Below are positions 15,448 to 23,830 of a stretch of 35,547 nt of DNA, piece by piece (the stretch's first letter is position 1; each line of letters opens with the position of its first letter). The notes below the pieces were generated by a model. It was given only the letters and a program-made list of their open reading frames with translations, had not been told where the DNA came from and made no database searches. This DNA comes from Verrucomicrobia bacterium UBA3841 (lineage in GTDB: Bacteria; Verrucomicrobiota; Kiritimatiellia; RFP12; UBA1067): assembly GCA_002392765.1 (NCBI GenBank), contig DGHT01000009.1, positions 1 through 35,547 on the forward strand, read 5' to 3'. A program made the position numbers and the translations under genes.

Positions 15448-16725
15448 ATGAAAGTCGCACTGACAGGCGATGTCGCGCTCGATCTGATGGCGCCCTATTT
15501 CCGCGAGGCGGGTTTCGATGTCTACACGCCTGACGGCTTCGGAACGTGGCGGCAGGAGCTGCTCGACGCGGACTCCGCGCTCCACAGGTTCAACCCCGAC
15601 ATCGTGTTCGACGTGACGTCGCACGATGCGGCGCTTGCCGCGGAAGTGCCGGATTTCTACGACGAACGCATGCGGCGGCTCGCTTCCATGCCGTATTCGC
15701 TCGACGGCATCCGCGCTCTGGCGGACGAATGCCGCTGGGCTGCGATGCGCTCGCCCCGCAAAGTGCTGGCGGTCGACGCGGACAACACGTTGTGGCGCGG
15801 GATTCTCTCCGAGGACGGCAAAGATGCGCTGGAACCGTATCGCGGTTTCCAGGAAGAGCTTTTGAAACTGCGCGGCGACGGCGTACCTCTCGTCCTTCTT
15901 TCCAAAAACGATCCGGTGTTCCCGTTCATGCGCGCAGACATGCCGCTGAAGGACGGAGACTTCGCGTCCATGAAAATCAACTGGGGGCCGAAGGCCGGCA
16001 ATCTGGTCGAAGCCTGCCGCGAACTGAACCTCGGCGTCGATTCGGTCGTATTCCTCGACGACAACCCTTTTGAACGCGCCCAGATGTCCGCGCACCTGCC
16101 CGAAGTGGCGGTCGCGCCGTGGGACGGCATACCGTTCGCGGGACTCGCCCGGCGCCTGCGTGAATATTTCTTTTACGGCGCTGGCCGGACGGAGGAAGAC
16201 CGCCTGCGCGCGGCGGACTACGCGCACGCGGCGGCGGCCGCGGCGCTGAAACGCGAATATGCGTCCGTCGACGACTATCTTTCCGGTCTCGATCTGCGCG
16301 TAAAGCCGTCGCTCGCGACCGATGCCGATCTCGACAGGCTTGCGCAGATGGCGGGCAAGACCAACCAGTTCAACGCCACGACGATCCGCCGCGACAGGGA
16401 GGGTTTCGCCGCGCTGCTCGACGATCCCGCCAAACGGGTGTTCGTGTTCCGCACCCGCGACCGGTTCGGCGAACAGGGAATCGTCTGCTACGTTGTGGCC
16501 GATCTGCCGTCGCGGCGGATAACGGATTTCGTCATGAGCTGCAGGGCGATGGGGCGCACGCTAGAGCATTTCGTCTACGCGTACGTCTCGGGGAAACTGG
16601 GGTACGCGCCGGAAGTCGATGTCGTCTCAACGGCGAAAAACGCGCCCGTCCGCTCGTTCGTCGCGTCGGGCATGAAAGGCGCGACATTCTACAAAATCGA
16701 CGCGCCGGAAGCGGGAATACCGTAA
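15448..16725 (+). CDS. FkbH-like HAD-IIIC domain protein
   Basis: 425 residues. The HAD core carries the nucleophile and acid aspartates in VDADNTLWRG (D110, D112), the lysine in LLSKND (K153) and the metal aspartates in FLDDNPFER (D204, D205). The C-terminal part from about 260, with AGKTNQFNATT and RDRFGEQGIV, is the GNAT-like half found in FkbH proteins. FkbH enzymes load a three-carbon unit from 1,3-bisphosphoglycerate onto an acyl-carrier protein in polyketide or surface-glycan pathways. No carrier protein or partner gene is adjacent, so the substrate is unknown. It stands between tRNA genes and glyS and carries no obvious promoter of its own in the 53-bp gap. Confidence 0.78.
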   Translation: MKVALTGDVALDLMAPYFREAGFDVYTPDGFGTWRQELLDADSALHRFNPDIVFDVTSHDAALAAEVPDFYDERMRRLASMPYSLDGIRALADECRWAAMRSPRKVLAVDADNTLWRGILSEDGKDALEPYRGFQEELLKLRGDGVPLVLLSKNDPVFPFMRADMPLKDGDFASMKINWGPKAGNLVEACRELNLGVDSVVFLDDNPFERAQMSAHLPEVAVAPWDGIPFAGLARRLREYFFYGAGRTEEDRLRAADYAHAAAAAALKREYASVDDYLSGLDLRVKPSLATDADLDRLAQMAGKTNQFNATTIRRDREGFAALLDDPAKRVFVFRTRDRFGEQGIVCYVVADLPSRRITDFVMSCRAMGRTLEHFVYAYVSGKLGYAPEVDVVSTAKNAPVRSFVASGMKGATFYKIDAPEAGIP

Positions 16726-16761
16726 TTCGCGGCATTTTTTCCACAAAATTCCGCTCCTCTG

Positions 16762-16770
16762 TGATATAAT
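16762..16770 (+). promoter_or_regulatory. Extended -10 element of glyS
   Basis: TGATATAAT, an extended -10, 67 bp before the glyS ATG. No clear -35 is visible, in keeping with extended -10 promoters. The rest of the 112-bp gap is AT-rich untranslated leader with no gene. Confidence 0.6.
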
Positions 16771-16837
16771 ATACGGAAATCCCGGACAATCCCGGAATAC
16801 TGTAAAAAACTGAAGCAAGGGAAGCATCGAAGCAATT

Positions 16838-18421
16838 ATGTCAGAAGAAAACAAATCGTCGCTCGATTCGCTGACGGCGCTGTGCAAGCGCCGCGGTTTC
16901 ATCTACCATTCGTCGGAAATATACGGCGGCATGCCGGGTTTCTGGGACTACGGACCTCTCGGGTGCGAACTGAAGGCGAACGTCAAGCAGGCTTGGTGGC
17001 AGTTTACGGTGCGCGGCCGCGAGGATGTCGCAGGACTGGACGCCACGATCATCATGCATCCCAAAATCTGGAAGGCGTCAGGGCATCTCGACACGTTCGC
17101 CGACCCGATGACGATGTGCAAAGAGTGCAAGAAGCTGATGCGCGCCGACCAGATCGCCGACATCCTGGCCGAACAGAAGAAAAAGCCGGTTGCGCACAAT
17201 CCGGAAGGGACGCTTTCCTGTCCGTACTGCGGCGGCGAAATGACGGAGCCCAAGCCGTTCAACTTGATGTTCAAGACGGTTGTGGGTCCGATCGACGACC
17301 CGTCGAACATCGCATACCTAAGGCCGGAGACGGCGCAGGCGATCTTCGCGCAGTTCCAGAACGTCACGGCGACTTCGAGGATGTCAGTCCCCTACGGAAT
17401 CGCCCAGATGGGCAAGAGCTTCCGCAACGAGGTGACTCCCAGAAACTACACTTTCCGCAGCCGCGAGTTCGAACAGATGGAGCTCGAATTCTTCATCCGT
17501 CCCGACGAGGCCGTGGAGATTCTGCACGGGCACGTCGTCACGCTCGCCGACAATCCCGATCTCGACGGCCCCGTGCAGGACGACTGGGGCTGGGAGGTAT
17601 GGCACAAGTACTGGGTCGAGCAGCGCAAGAAATTCCTCAACGCAGTGGGCCTGCCGACCGACCGCTTCGTCGAATACTGGCAGAAGCCCGACGAGCTGGC
17701 GCACTACGCGCGCGCCTGCGTGGACATCGAATACGACTTCCCCTTCGGCCGCCAGGAGCTGGAAGGCATCGCCGCGAGGAGCGACTTCGACCTTTCCCAG
17801 CACCAGAAATGGTCCGGCGAATCCCAGATGGTGTTCGACGATCCGCTCAAGCAGGCCGCAAAGAAAATGGACGACGGCGCGAAAAAGGCGTTCATCGCCA
17901 AGGTGCAGGCCGAATGGAGTTCCCGCGGCAAGGATCCCGAGGCGGCCGAGAAATTCTGCCTCGCGCTTTTCGACGGCAAATACATCCCGCACGTGATCGA
18001 ACCTTCCGCCGGCGTGGACCGCCTGATGCTCGCGCTTCTCTGCGAAGCGTACGAGGAGCAGAAGCTCGTCGACGACAAAGGCAAGGATGACGTCCGCACG
18101 GTTCTGCACTTCAACCCGAAGGTGGCTCCGGTCAAGGTGGCCGTGTTCCCGCTGATAAAGAAAGACCCCGACCAGGACCGCATCGCCAGGGATGTTTTCA
18201 AAAACCTCCAGAAGAAGGTGAATTGCGTATGGGACGTGTCCGGCGCGATCGGCAGACGCTACCGCCGCCAGGACGAGGCCGGCACGCCGTGGTGCATAAC
18301 GGTCGACGCGCAGACGGTCCAGGACGGCACGTTCACCGTGCGCGAACGCGACTCGATGGAGCAGAAACGGATGTCGTACGCGGAATTCCTCGCGATGATG
18401 TACGAGGCCCTGGAATTCTAG
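16838..18421 (+). CDS. glyS: Glycyl-tRNA synthetase, alpha2 (class IIA) type
   Basis: 527 residues. It charges tRNA-Gly in the cytoplasm. This is the single-chain homodimer form related to archaeal and eukaryotic enzymes, not the separate GlyQ and GlyS subunits. The N-terminal motif GFIYHSSEIYGGMPGFWDYGP, a zinc ribbon with C94/C97 and C128/C131, motif 2 in FRNEVTPRN, and an anticodon-binding domain after about 430 (APVKVAVFPLIKK) are visible. Its TAG stop shares the tetranucleotide CTAG with the stop of the convergent rpoN gene. Confidence 0.93.
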   Translation: MSEENKSSLDSLTALCKRRGFIYHSSEIYGGMPGFWDYGPLGCELKANVKQAWWQFTVRGREDVAGLDATIIMHPKIWKASGHLDTFADPMTMCKECKKLMRADQIADILAEQKKKPVAHNPEGTLSCPYCGGEMTEPKPFNLMFKTVVGPIDDPSNIAYLRPETAQAIFAQFQNVTATSRMSVPYGIAQMGKSFRNEVTPRNYTFRSREFEQMELEFFIRPDEAVEILHGHVVTLADNPDLDGPVQDDWGWEVWHKYWVEQRKKFLNAVGLPTDRFVEYWQKPDELAHYARACVDIEYDFPFGRQELEGIAARSDFDLSQHQKWSGESQMVFDDPLKQAAKKMDDGAKKAFIAKVQAEWSSRGKDPEAAEKFCLALFDGKYIPHVIEPSAGVDRLMLALLCEAYEEQKLVDDKGKDDVRTVLHFNPKVAPVKVAVFPLIKKDPDQDRIARDVFKNLQKKVNCVWDVSGAIGRRYRRQDEAGTPWCITVDAQTVQDGTFTVRERDSMEQKRMSYAEFLAMMYEALEF

Positions 18422-19872
18422 GCCTTCCTTCCGGAAGCGGGGGGGATGCCCAGACCCTCCCTGTACTTCGCGACGGTCCTTCGCGCCACCTTGAATCCTT
18501 TGGCGCCGAGGACCGCCGCGATTTTTTCGTCGGAAAGCGGCGCGGACTTGTCCTCGGCCGCAATGGCTTCCTTGATCGCGTCCAGGATCTCGTCGACGCA
18601 TACGGCTCCGCCTTCCGACTGCACGCCGGAGACGAAAAACCGGCGCAGTTCGACCGTTCCCTTCGGCGTCGAAGCATACTTGTCGTTGACCGTGCGCGAG
18701 ACGGTTGAATGCGAAACGCCGGTAGCCTCCGCTATCTCCTGCATCGTCAGCGGCCTGAGCCCCCTGAGCCCCTTCTCGAAGAAACCGGGCTGCGCGTCGA
18801 AAATCGCCTGCGCGATGTCGGTGATCGTCTTCTGGCGGCGCTCGACGGCCTCGATCAGAGCTGTCGCCGCGGAAAACCCGCCGGATATGAAACGGTACGT
18901 CTCGCCGTCCAGTTTGCGTCCGTCCGGCATCTTCCTGCGCGGCTCCCACTCCCCCCTCCCGTTTTTGCACACGTAATCGGGCGAGAATGTTATCGCGGGG
19001 AGGCTCCTGTCGTCGACGCAGGCGATCCACCGGCCTTTACCGTCCCTCACGGCGTGGATTTCAGGATGTATGTACGCTATCGACTTCCCCGCCAGGTCGT
19101 AGGCGCGCCCGGGCCGGGGCTCGAGCGTGCGCAGCGCCGACAGCGCGGCGGCGTAGCGTTCCGCCGAAATTCCCATGTCGCCGAGTATCGCATCGACGCG
19201 CCCCTCCGCCATATCCTCGAAATGGCGTTCGAGAAGCGTCTGCACGTCCCGCCTGTACTGCGTCCCGTCAAGCTTGTCGAGCTGGGCAAGCAGGCACTCG
19301 CGGGCCGTGCGCGCGCAGCACCCCGGCGGATCCAGCTGCATTACCGCCTTGCGCACCGCGTCGATTTTCGCTTCGCTTTCGCCGGACACCATCATGATGT
19401 CGGGGATGGATCCGGTGAATCGGCCGTCTGCGTCGAGTTCGCCGATAAGCATCTCCGCCAGGGGAATGTCGCGCTCGTCAAGATCGGACATCTTGAGCTG
19501 CCCCAGAAGATGCTCTTCGAGGGTTTCGGGCTTCGTTTGCGAATCGAAAAAACGCTGGCGCCGTTCGTCGGCGTCGGAATCCCTTTCGAGCGCGGCCGCC
19601 GTTCCCAGTTCAGGGGAATAGTCGTCTTCCGGGAACGCGCCGTCCTCCTCGCGTTCGTCGCGCCTCTCCGCCTCGTTCATCTTCTCCGACACCGTGGCGG
19701 GCTCGAGCGGATGTCCGATATCCTCTATCACGGGGTTCGACGCCAACTCGCGGTTCAAGGCCTCCCGCAATTCGGGAAGATTCATCGCGAGCATGCCGAG
19801 ACTTTGGCGCAGCTGCGGCGCGAGCACCTGTTTCTGGAGCTGCCGCTGTACTATGTTCGTCGAAAGCGCCAT
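18418..19872 (-). CDS. rpoN: RNA polymerase sigma-54 factor
   Basis: 484 residues. The Gln/Leu-rich region I (LQKQVLAPQLRQSLGMLAMN, residues 13-32) binds core polymerase and the activator; an acidic region II follows (about 65-110). The core-binding region is followed by a helix-turn-helix (TMQEIAEATGVSHSTVSRTV) and the RpoN box ARRTVAKYRE (463-472), which reads the -24 element. Sigma-54 needs ATP-driven enhancer-binding proteins; none is in the window. The start is 25 bp downstream of the GspE/PilB stop on the same strand, so it is probably cotranscribed with that gene. Confidence 0.95.
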   Translation of the reverse strand: MALSTNIVQRQLQKQVLAPQLRQSLGMLAMNLPELREALNRELASNPVIEDIGHPLEPATVSEKMNEAERRDEREEDGAFPEDDYSPELGTAAALERDSDADERRQRFFDSQTKPETLEEHLLGQLKMSDLDERDIPLAEMLIGELDADGRFTGSIPDIMMVSGESEAKIDAVRKAVMQLDPPGCCARTARECLLAQLDKLDGTQYRRDVQTLLERHFEDMAEGRVDAILGDMGISAERYAAALSALRTLEPRPGRAYDLAGKSIAYIHPEIHAVRDGKGRWIACVDDRSLPAITFSPDYVCKNGRGEWEPRRKMPDGRKLDGETYRFISGGFSAATALIEAVERRQKTITDIAQAIFDAQPGFFEKGLRGLRPLTMQEIAEATGVSHSTVSRTVNDKYASTPKGTVELRRFFVSGVQSEGGAVCVDEILDAIKEAIAAEDKSAPLSDEKIAAVLGAKGFKVARRTVAKYREGLGIPPASGRKA

Positions 19873-19897
19873 ATCGGTTCCGTCCGGAGTCGAAGCG

Positions 19898-21601
19898 TCA
19901 CTGCTCTTCCGTGACGCGCATTATCTCCTTGACGCTCGTCACGCCGCGGAAAGCCTTGGCCCATCCGTCCTCGCGGAGCGTCTTCATGCCCTTGGAAAGC
20001 GACAGATTGCGTATCTGGGTCGCATTCTCGCGGCGCACGATCGCACCCTCGATCTCCTCGTCCACCTCGAGAACCTCGAAAAGAGCGCGGCGGCCCTTGT
20101 ATCCGGTCCGGGAACAGTTGTCGCAGCCGGCGGGCTCGAACACGGTGTCGCGTTCCGGAGGCGTGTCGAGAGTGTAGTATTTCATGTCCAGCGGCACTTC
20201 CCTGCGGCACTTGGGGCACAATCTTCTGCAAAGGCGCTGGCCCATCACGCCGGCGACGGCGGACGCGATGAGGAACGGCTCCACGCCCATGTCGATGAGA
20301 CGGGGGAAGGCGCCGGCCGCGTCGTTCGTGTGGAGCGTGGAAAACACCATGTGGCCGGTGAGCGAAGCGTTGATGGCGATTTCGGCCGTTTCGCGGTCGC
20401 GGATTTCGCCGACCATGATGATGTCGGGGTCCTGGCGCAGGAACGCGCGCAGCGCGCGTGCGAACGTCATGCCGATATCGGACTGCATCTGCACCTGGTT
20501 TATGCCGGCCATGTGGTATTCGATGGGGTCCTCCGCCGTCATTATCCTCACGTCGATCTTGTTCACCTCGTGGAGGAACGAATAAAGCGACGTCGATTTG
20601 CCGGATCCCGTCGGTCCGGTGACGAGGAATATGCCGTTGGGCCGGTGGATGATCTTGTCGACGACGGCGAAATCGCGGTCGTTGAATCCGAGATCCGCCA
20701 TCTTGACGAAATTGCCGCTCTTGGCCAGAAGACGCAGCGAAATCGATTCGCCGTACGCGGCGGGCATCGTAGAGACGCGGATGTCGATGTCCTGCCCCGC
20801 TATGCGTATGCCGATTCGTCCGTCCATCGGGAGGCGCTTTTCGGCGATATCGAGGTTCGCCATGACCTTGATGCGCGAGATGATCGCGCTTTTCAGTCTG
20901 TTCAGCTGCGGCGGCACGTCCACTTTGTGCAGCATGCCGTCGATTCTGTAGCGGATGCGAAGTTCCGTCTCCTGCGGCTCGATGTGGATATCCGTCGCGC
21001 CCTGCCTGTCGGCCTCGGCTATGATCTGGTTCACGAAGCGGACGATAGACGCCTCCTCGCCCATCTCGTTGACGTCGATTTTCGTCATCGCGCCGATATC
21101 TTCGTCCACGGAATACCGGCCGTCCTCGATCATCTTCTCGATCGCGTCCGCGCCTACGCCGTAGTACTTTTTGATGGCGTTGTCGACATCTTCGCGCGGG
21201 GCGAGCAGCGTTTTCACAAGGCGCCGCGACGCGAGACGTATCCCGTCGGGGGCTTTCGTGTCGAACGGGTCGGAAATCACGATCGTAAGCGCGCCGTCTT
21301 CGATCCTGAACGGCAGCGCGCCGTACTGGTATACGGTACTCGCAGGCAGGGAATTGAGCGCCTCGGGATCGGGCTGGCGCGTTTCGAGATCGACGGTGTC
21401 GATCCCGAGCACTCCGCCTACCGACTTGAGAAACTCGGCTTCCTTGCGCCCGCCGAACTTTACCGCCGCGTCGCAAAGAGACATGCCGGGATTGGCTTCG
21501 CGCCCTGCGGATATGCGCGAGACCGATTCGTCTGAATAGCCCGCCGCTTTCAGTATCGTGGCGGCAAGAGACTGCGCCTCTGATATTTTTTGTATTTCCA
21601 T
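19898..21601 (-). CDS. GspE/PilB-type secretion or pilus assembly ATPase
   Basis: 567 residues, the usual length for the hexameric ATPase that drives pseudopilus or type IV pilus assembly from the cytoplasmic side. The N-terminal MshEN-like part (1-150) precedes the ATPase core with Walker A GPTGSGKS (329-336), Asp box AEDPIEY (356-362), Walker B DIIMVGEIRD (393-402) and His box GHMVFSTLHTND. A zinc site is formed by C462/C465 and C493/C496. GspE and PilB cannot be told apart from this alone. The start lies about 11 bp after a TGATATAAT -10, giving an almost leaderless mRNA. Confidence 0.92.
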   Translation of the reverse strand: MEIQKISEAQSLAATILKAAGYSDESVSRISAGREANPGMSLCDAAVKFGGRKEAEFLKSVGGVLGIDTVDLETRQPDPEALNSLPASTVYQYGALPFRIEDGALTIVISDPFDTKAPDGIRLASRRLVKTLLAPREDVDNAIKKYYGVGADAIEKMIEDGRYSVDEDIGAMTKIDVNEMGEEASIVRFVNQIIAEADRQGATDIHIEPQETELRIRYRIDGMLHKVDVPPQLNRLKSAIISRIKVMANLDIAEKRLPMDGRIGIRIAGQDIDIRVSTMPAAYGESISLRLLAKSGNFVKMADLGFNDRDFAVVDKIIHRPNGIFLVTGPTGSGKSTSLYSFLHEVNKIDVRIMTAEDPIEYHMAGINQVQMQSDIGMTFARALRAFLRQDPDIIMVGEIRDRETAEIAINASLTGHMVFSTLHTNDAAGAFPRLIDMGVEPFLIASAVAGVMGQRLCRRLCPKCRREVPLDMKYYTLDTPPERDTVFEPAGCDNCSRTGYKGRRALFEVLEVDEEIEGAIVRRENATQIRNLSLSKGMKTLREDGWAKAFRGVTSVKEIMRVTEEQ

Positions 21602-21612
21602 ACTTGATGAAC

Positions 21613-21621
21613 ATTATATCA
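21613..21621 (-). promoter_or_regulatory. Extended -10 element of the gspE/pilB-rpoN operon
   Basis: TGATATAAT on the minus strand within TTTTGATATAATG. No consensus -35 is seen at 16-18 bp. The start codon is 11 bp downstream of the -10. There is no TGGC-N8-TTGC sigma-54 element here, so the operon seems to use the housekeeping sigma. Confidence 0.6.
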
Positions 21622-21656
21622 AAACATCCGCAAAGCCGCTACTTATAAATAAAGCA

Positions 21657-21686
21657 TTGACTTTACCGCCCGAAATATGATATAAT
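21657..21686 (+). promoter_or_regulatory. Promoter of tRNA-Pro
   Basis: TTGACT (21657-21662), an 18-bp spacer and TATAAT (21681-21686) in extended form TGATATAAT, 18 bp before the tRNA. Confidence 0.8.
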
Positions 21687-21704
21687 TTTGCAAGTTTCAC
21701 TATT

Positions 21705-21781
21705 CGGGGCGTAGCGCAGTCTGGTAGCGCGTTTGCTTGGGGTGCAAAAGGTCACGAGTTCAAATCTCGTCGCTCCGACCA
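21705..21781 (+). tRNA. tRNA-Pro (anticodon GGG)
   Basis: A 77-nt cloverleaf. Acceptor CGGGGCG/CGCTCCG has one G-U pair; the C1-G72 first pair is typical of bacterial tRNA-Pro. The anticodon stem TTTGC/GCAAA with loop TTGGGGT gives GGG, and CCA is encoded. Confidence 0.93.
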
Positions 21782-21790
21782 TTTTCCGCA

Positions 21791-21827
21791 AAAAGAAGGC
21801 AGCCGGCATTTACGTCGACTGCCTTTT
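21791..21827. terminator. Bidirectional intrinsic terminator
   Basis: AAGGCAG (21796-21802) pairs with CTGCCTT (21819-21825). The plus strand ends the stem in TTTT, and the minus strand ends it in TTCTTTTT. It sits between tRNA-Pro and the 3' end of the convergent lipoprotein gene and should serve both. The remaining 60 bp show nothing else. Confidence 0.75.
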
Positions 21828-21885
21828 GCGTTTCCGTCGGGACTTTGCGACCGCCCCGCCGTCCCATTGCTTCATTCGTCTGAGC

Positions 21886-23661
21886 TCACCTGCTGACGGG
21901 GCTCGCAGCGCCGCGAGGTGTCAGATACGTGAGCGGCATTTCGGCATCGGTCAGATCGAACGCCTGTCCGCGATAAAGTGTGGAATATGTCAGTTTCCCG
22001 GCATCGATTATCTCCGTCGCGCCGTCTTTTCGCACGATGACCACCTGTTTGTCGCCGAACATCGACCTAGACGCGCCGAAGCTTCTGCCGATACCGATAA
22101 TCTTTCTGGCGTCCGTAATGCCGTCCCACTTGTAAAGCAGCAGGGAGGGATCGACATTCGCCGTTACAAGCACGGGGATGAAGTCTGGCATGTCTTCCGT
22201 CACGTTCGCCGCGATGCACCAATCAAGCCCTTCCGCGGAAATCCTGCCGTTTTTCACGGCCGTTTTCCCGAGGCTCTCGAACGGCACGTCCACGTACGGG
22301 CGCCAGTTGTCCTTGCCGCGCGCATACGCTTCAATATCGAACAGGGCCTCGAAATAGGCGGCGGCGGAATCGAATGCACGCCCGGCGATGTCGTCGGGAT
22401 CGGAATCCTCCTCCGTCTTTGTCCGCGGCCACAGCGATTCGCGACCATTCATCTCGCGTTCCACGTTTGCCATCATGATGCCGTTGATGATACTTCTGCC
22501 GTGCATGGCCGCAACGGAAGCATTGGCCTTTGACGCCGCCTTGACGATGTTCGGCACTACAGCCACCATCGAAATAAGGATGAAATCGAGGTTGCGAACT
22601 TCGAATGTATCCCCGCTGCCGCCGATCTCGACGGCGTCGAGCGTCCGGGCGAATTTCGCATTCAGTTGCGCAGCCTGAGCGCGCCCCGCCGTCAAGCCAG
22701 CCGCAGCAAGCGTGCGGAGCGTTTCCGCATCCTGCGGGGACCCGGTTTTCAGAACGGCGGAACATTCCAGTTTTCCGCTTCCGGCAACCTTCCCGTCAAT
22801 CTCCAGCGATTTCAATTCTTTTGCGATTTTCGCTCCGTCGGGGATAAGCATATTCAGGCCCTTCAGCTCGCGCTCCGGCACATTCCCGCCGATAAGATCG
22901 CCCAGACCGTCTATGCGCAGATGCATAAGCTCGCCTTCCGCCGCGGAGAAGCCCGCGAGAGCATTTCCCCTGTTCTTACCGTCGCGGTAAAGCCGTATCT
23001 GGCGGGAAAGCGCGTCTTTGGAATATGCGGCTATGACCAGTTTCCCGCCGAGCGAAACGACATACGGATCTATGCCCATCCGCTCCATCTCTCTCCTGCC
23101 CGATCCACTCTGCGCGACAATATGAAAAGCCTTTTCGCCTTCCACATCCGCCGCTTCGAACACAACCTCGCCGTCCGCTTCCTTCTCGATGGAGGCGATC
23201 AGTCCGGGGAGATCCACCGTCCCGGCGACTGCGGCGGAAAGGCCGCCGAACTGCGGTTCCCCGTTCTTGGTGGAGAAATCGGACAGGGAAAGCACGGCCC
23301 AGTATATCTCAGCGTCGCGCAGTCCGCTCTTGTCCAGAAAACTGCGGAACGGCGCCGGTGCCTCGGCGAACGGATCTTTCTTGAAACTCTCGAATTCCTT
23401 CGTCATTTCTTCGAGCTTGTCGCCGGTGACGAATCCGGCCGAGCAAAACATGTCGAAATATGAATCGGCGATCTTGAACAACTGCCCCTTGTCCAGATTC
23501 ACCCCGCAGACGAATGCGGCGTTTTTCTCCGCCATAGGTTTGAACGGCGAATTTCCCGCCCGTTTCGAGGGGGAAGCGGAATCTCCGTCGCCGCAGCCGC
23601 AAAGCGCCAGCGAAACCGCCAGCGCGGGCGCGGATATGAATTTCAGAACACTGTTTGACAT
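21886..23661 (-). CDS. Lipoprotein with a pseudopilin-like C-terminal half
   Basis: 591 residues. The signal peptide ends at ALCGC, so it would be a lipoprotein; the start at 23661 has an AAAGGA site. Residues 40-345 resemble large envelope proteins with repeated alpha/beta units (AAFVCGVNLDKGQLFKIADSY) and I cannot name them. At 357-378 lies a hydrophobic helix (LDFILISMVAVVPNIVKAAS), followed by HGRSIINGIMMANVEREMNG, ESLWPR, AYFEALFD, LDWCIAANVTEDMPDFIPVL and a final VVIVRKDGA. That order resembles the body of the large pseudopilins common in Lentisphaerae and Kiritimatiellae, but without a prepilin cleavage motif. The link to the nearby GspE/PilB gene is inference. An alternative start 45 bp upstream is unlikely. 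Confidence 0.65.
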   Translation of the reverse strand: MSNSVLKFISAPALAVSLALCGCGDGDSASPSKRAGNSPFKPMAEKNAAFVCGVNLDKGQLFKIADSYFDMFCSAGFVTGDKLEEMTKEFESFKKDPFAEAPAPFRSFLDKSGLRDAEIYWAVLSLSDFSTKNGEPQFGGLSAAVAGTVDLPGLIASIEKEADGEVVFEAADVEGEKAFHIVAQSGSGRREMERMGIDPYVVSLGGKLVIAAYSKDALSRQIRLYRDGKNRGNALAGFSAAEGELMHLRIDGLGDLIGGNVPERELKGLNMLIPDGAKIAKELKSLEIDGKVAGSGKLECSAVLKTGSPQDAETLRTLAAAGLTAGRAQAAQLNAKFARTLDAVEIGGSGDTFEVRNLDFILISMVAVVPNIVKAASKANASVAAMHGRSIINGIMMANVEREMNGRESLWPRTKTEEDSDPDDIAGRAFDSAAAYFEALFDIEAYARGKDNWRPYVDVPFESLGKTAVKNGRISAEGLDWCIAANVTEDMPDFIPVLVTANVDPSLLLYKWDGITDARKIIGIGRSFGASRSMFGDKQVVIVRKDGATEIIDAGKLTYSTLYRGQAFDLTDAEMPLTYLTPRGAASPVSR

Positions 23662-23708
23662 GTAGCAGTTCCTTTCGTGATTGGTTGATGTCATTTTGTT
23701 CTGCACCT

Positions 23709-23717
23709 ATTATATCA
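23709..23717 (-). promoter_or_regulatory. Extended -10 element of the lipoprotein gene
   Basis: TGATATAAT on the minus strand, 47 bp before the start codon, again preceded by TTT as in the gspE/pilB promoter. No clear -35. Confidence 0.55.
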
Positions 23718-23767
23718 AAACCGCCGCTACGGAGGAAGTCTTTTTCATGCCAGGAGCTCCAAGTTTT

Positions 23768-23796
23768 AAATTTCTGTTTTGCAAATTTCTATTTTG
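23768..23796. repeat. Two direct copies of a 14-bp repeat over the -35 of the cas regulator
   Basis: AAATTTCTGTTTTG (23768-23781) and AAATTTCTATTTTG (23783-23796), period 15 bp, one mismatch. The second copy enters the -35 hexamer of the promoter for the XRE gene, the layout expected for an operator of an autoregulating repressor. This is inferred from position. Confidence 0.6.
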
Positions 23797-23822
23797 ACAA
23801 TAACGCTTTTTTATGATATTAT
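23794..23822 (+). promoter_or_regulatory. Strong promoter of the XRE-cas operon
   Basis: A perfect TTGACA (23794-23799), a 17-bp spacer and TATTAT (23817-23822), preceded by TGA as in the extended -10 form. Transcription should begin at about 23829, next to the ATG at 23831, so the mRNA is probably leaderless. Confidence 0.8.
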
Positions 23823-23830
23823 TCCGGTAT

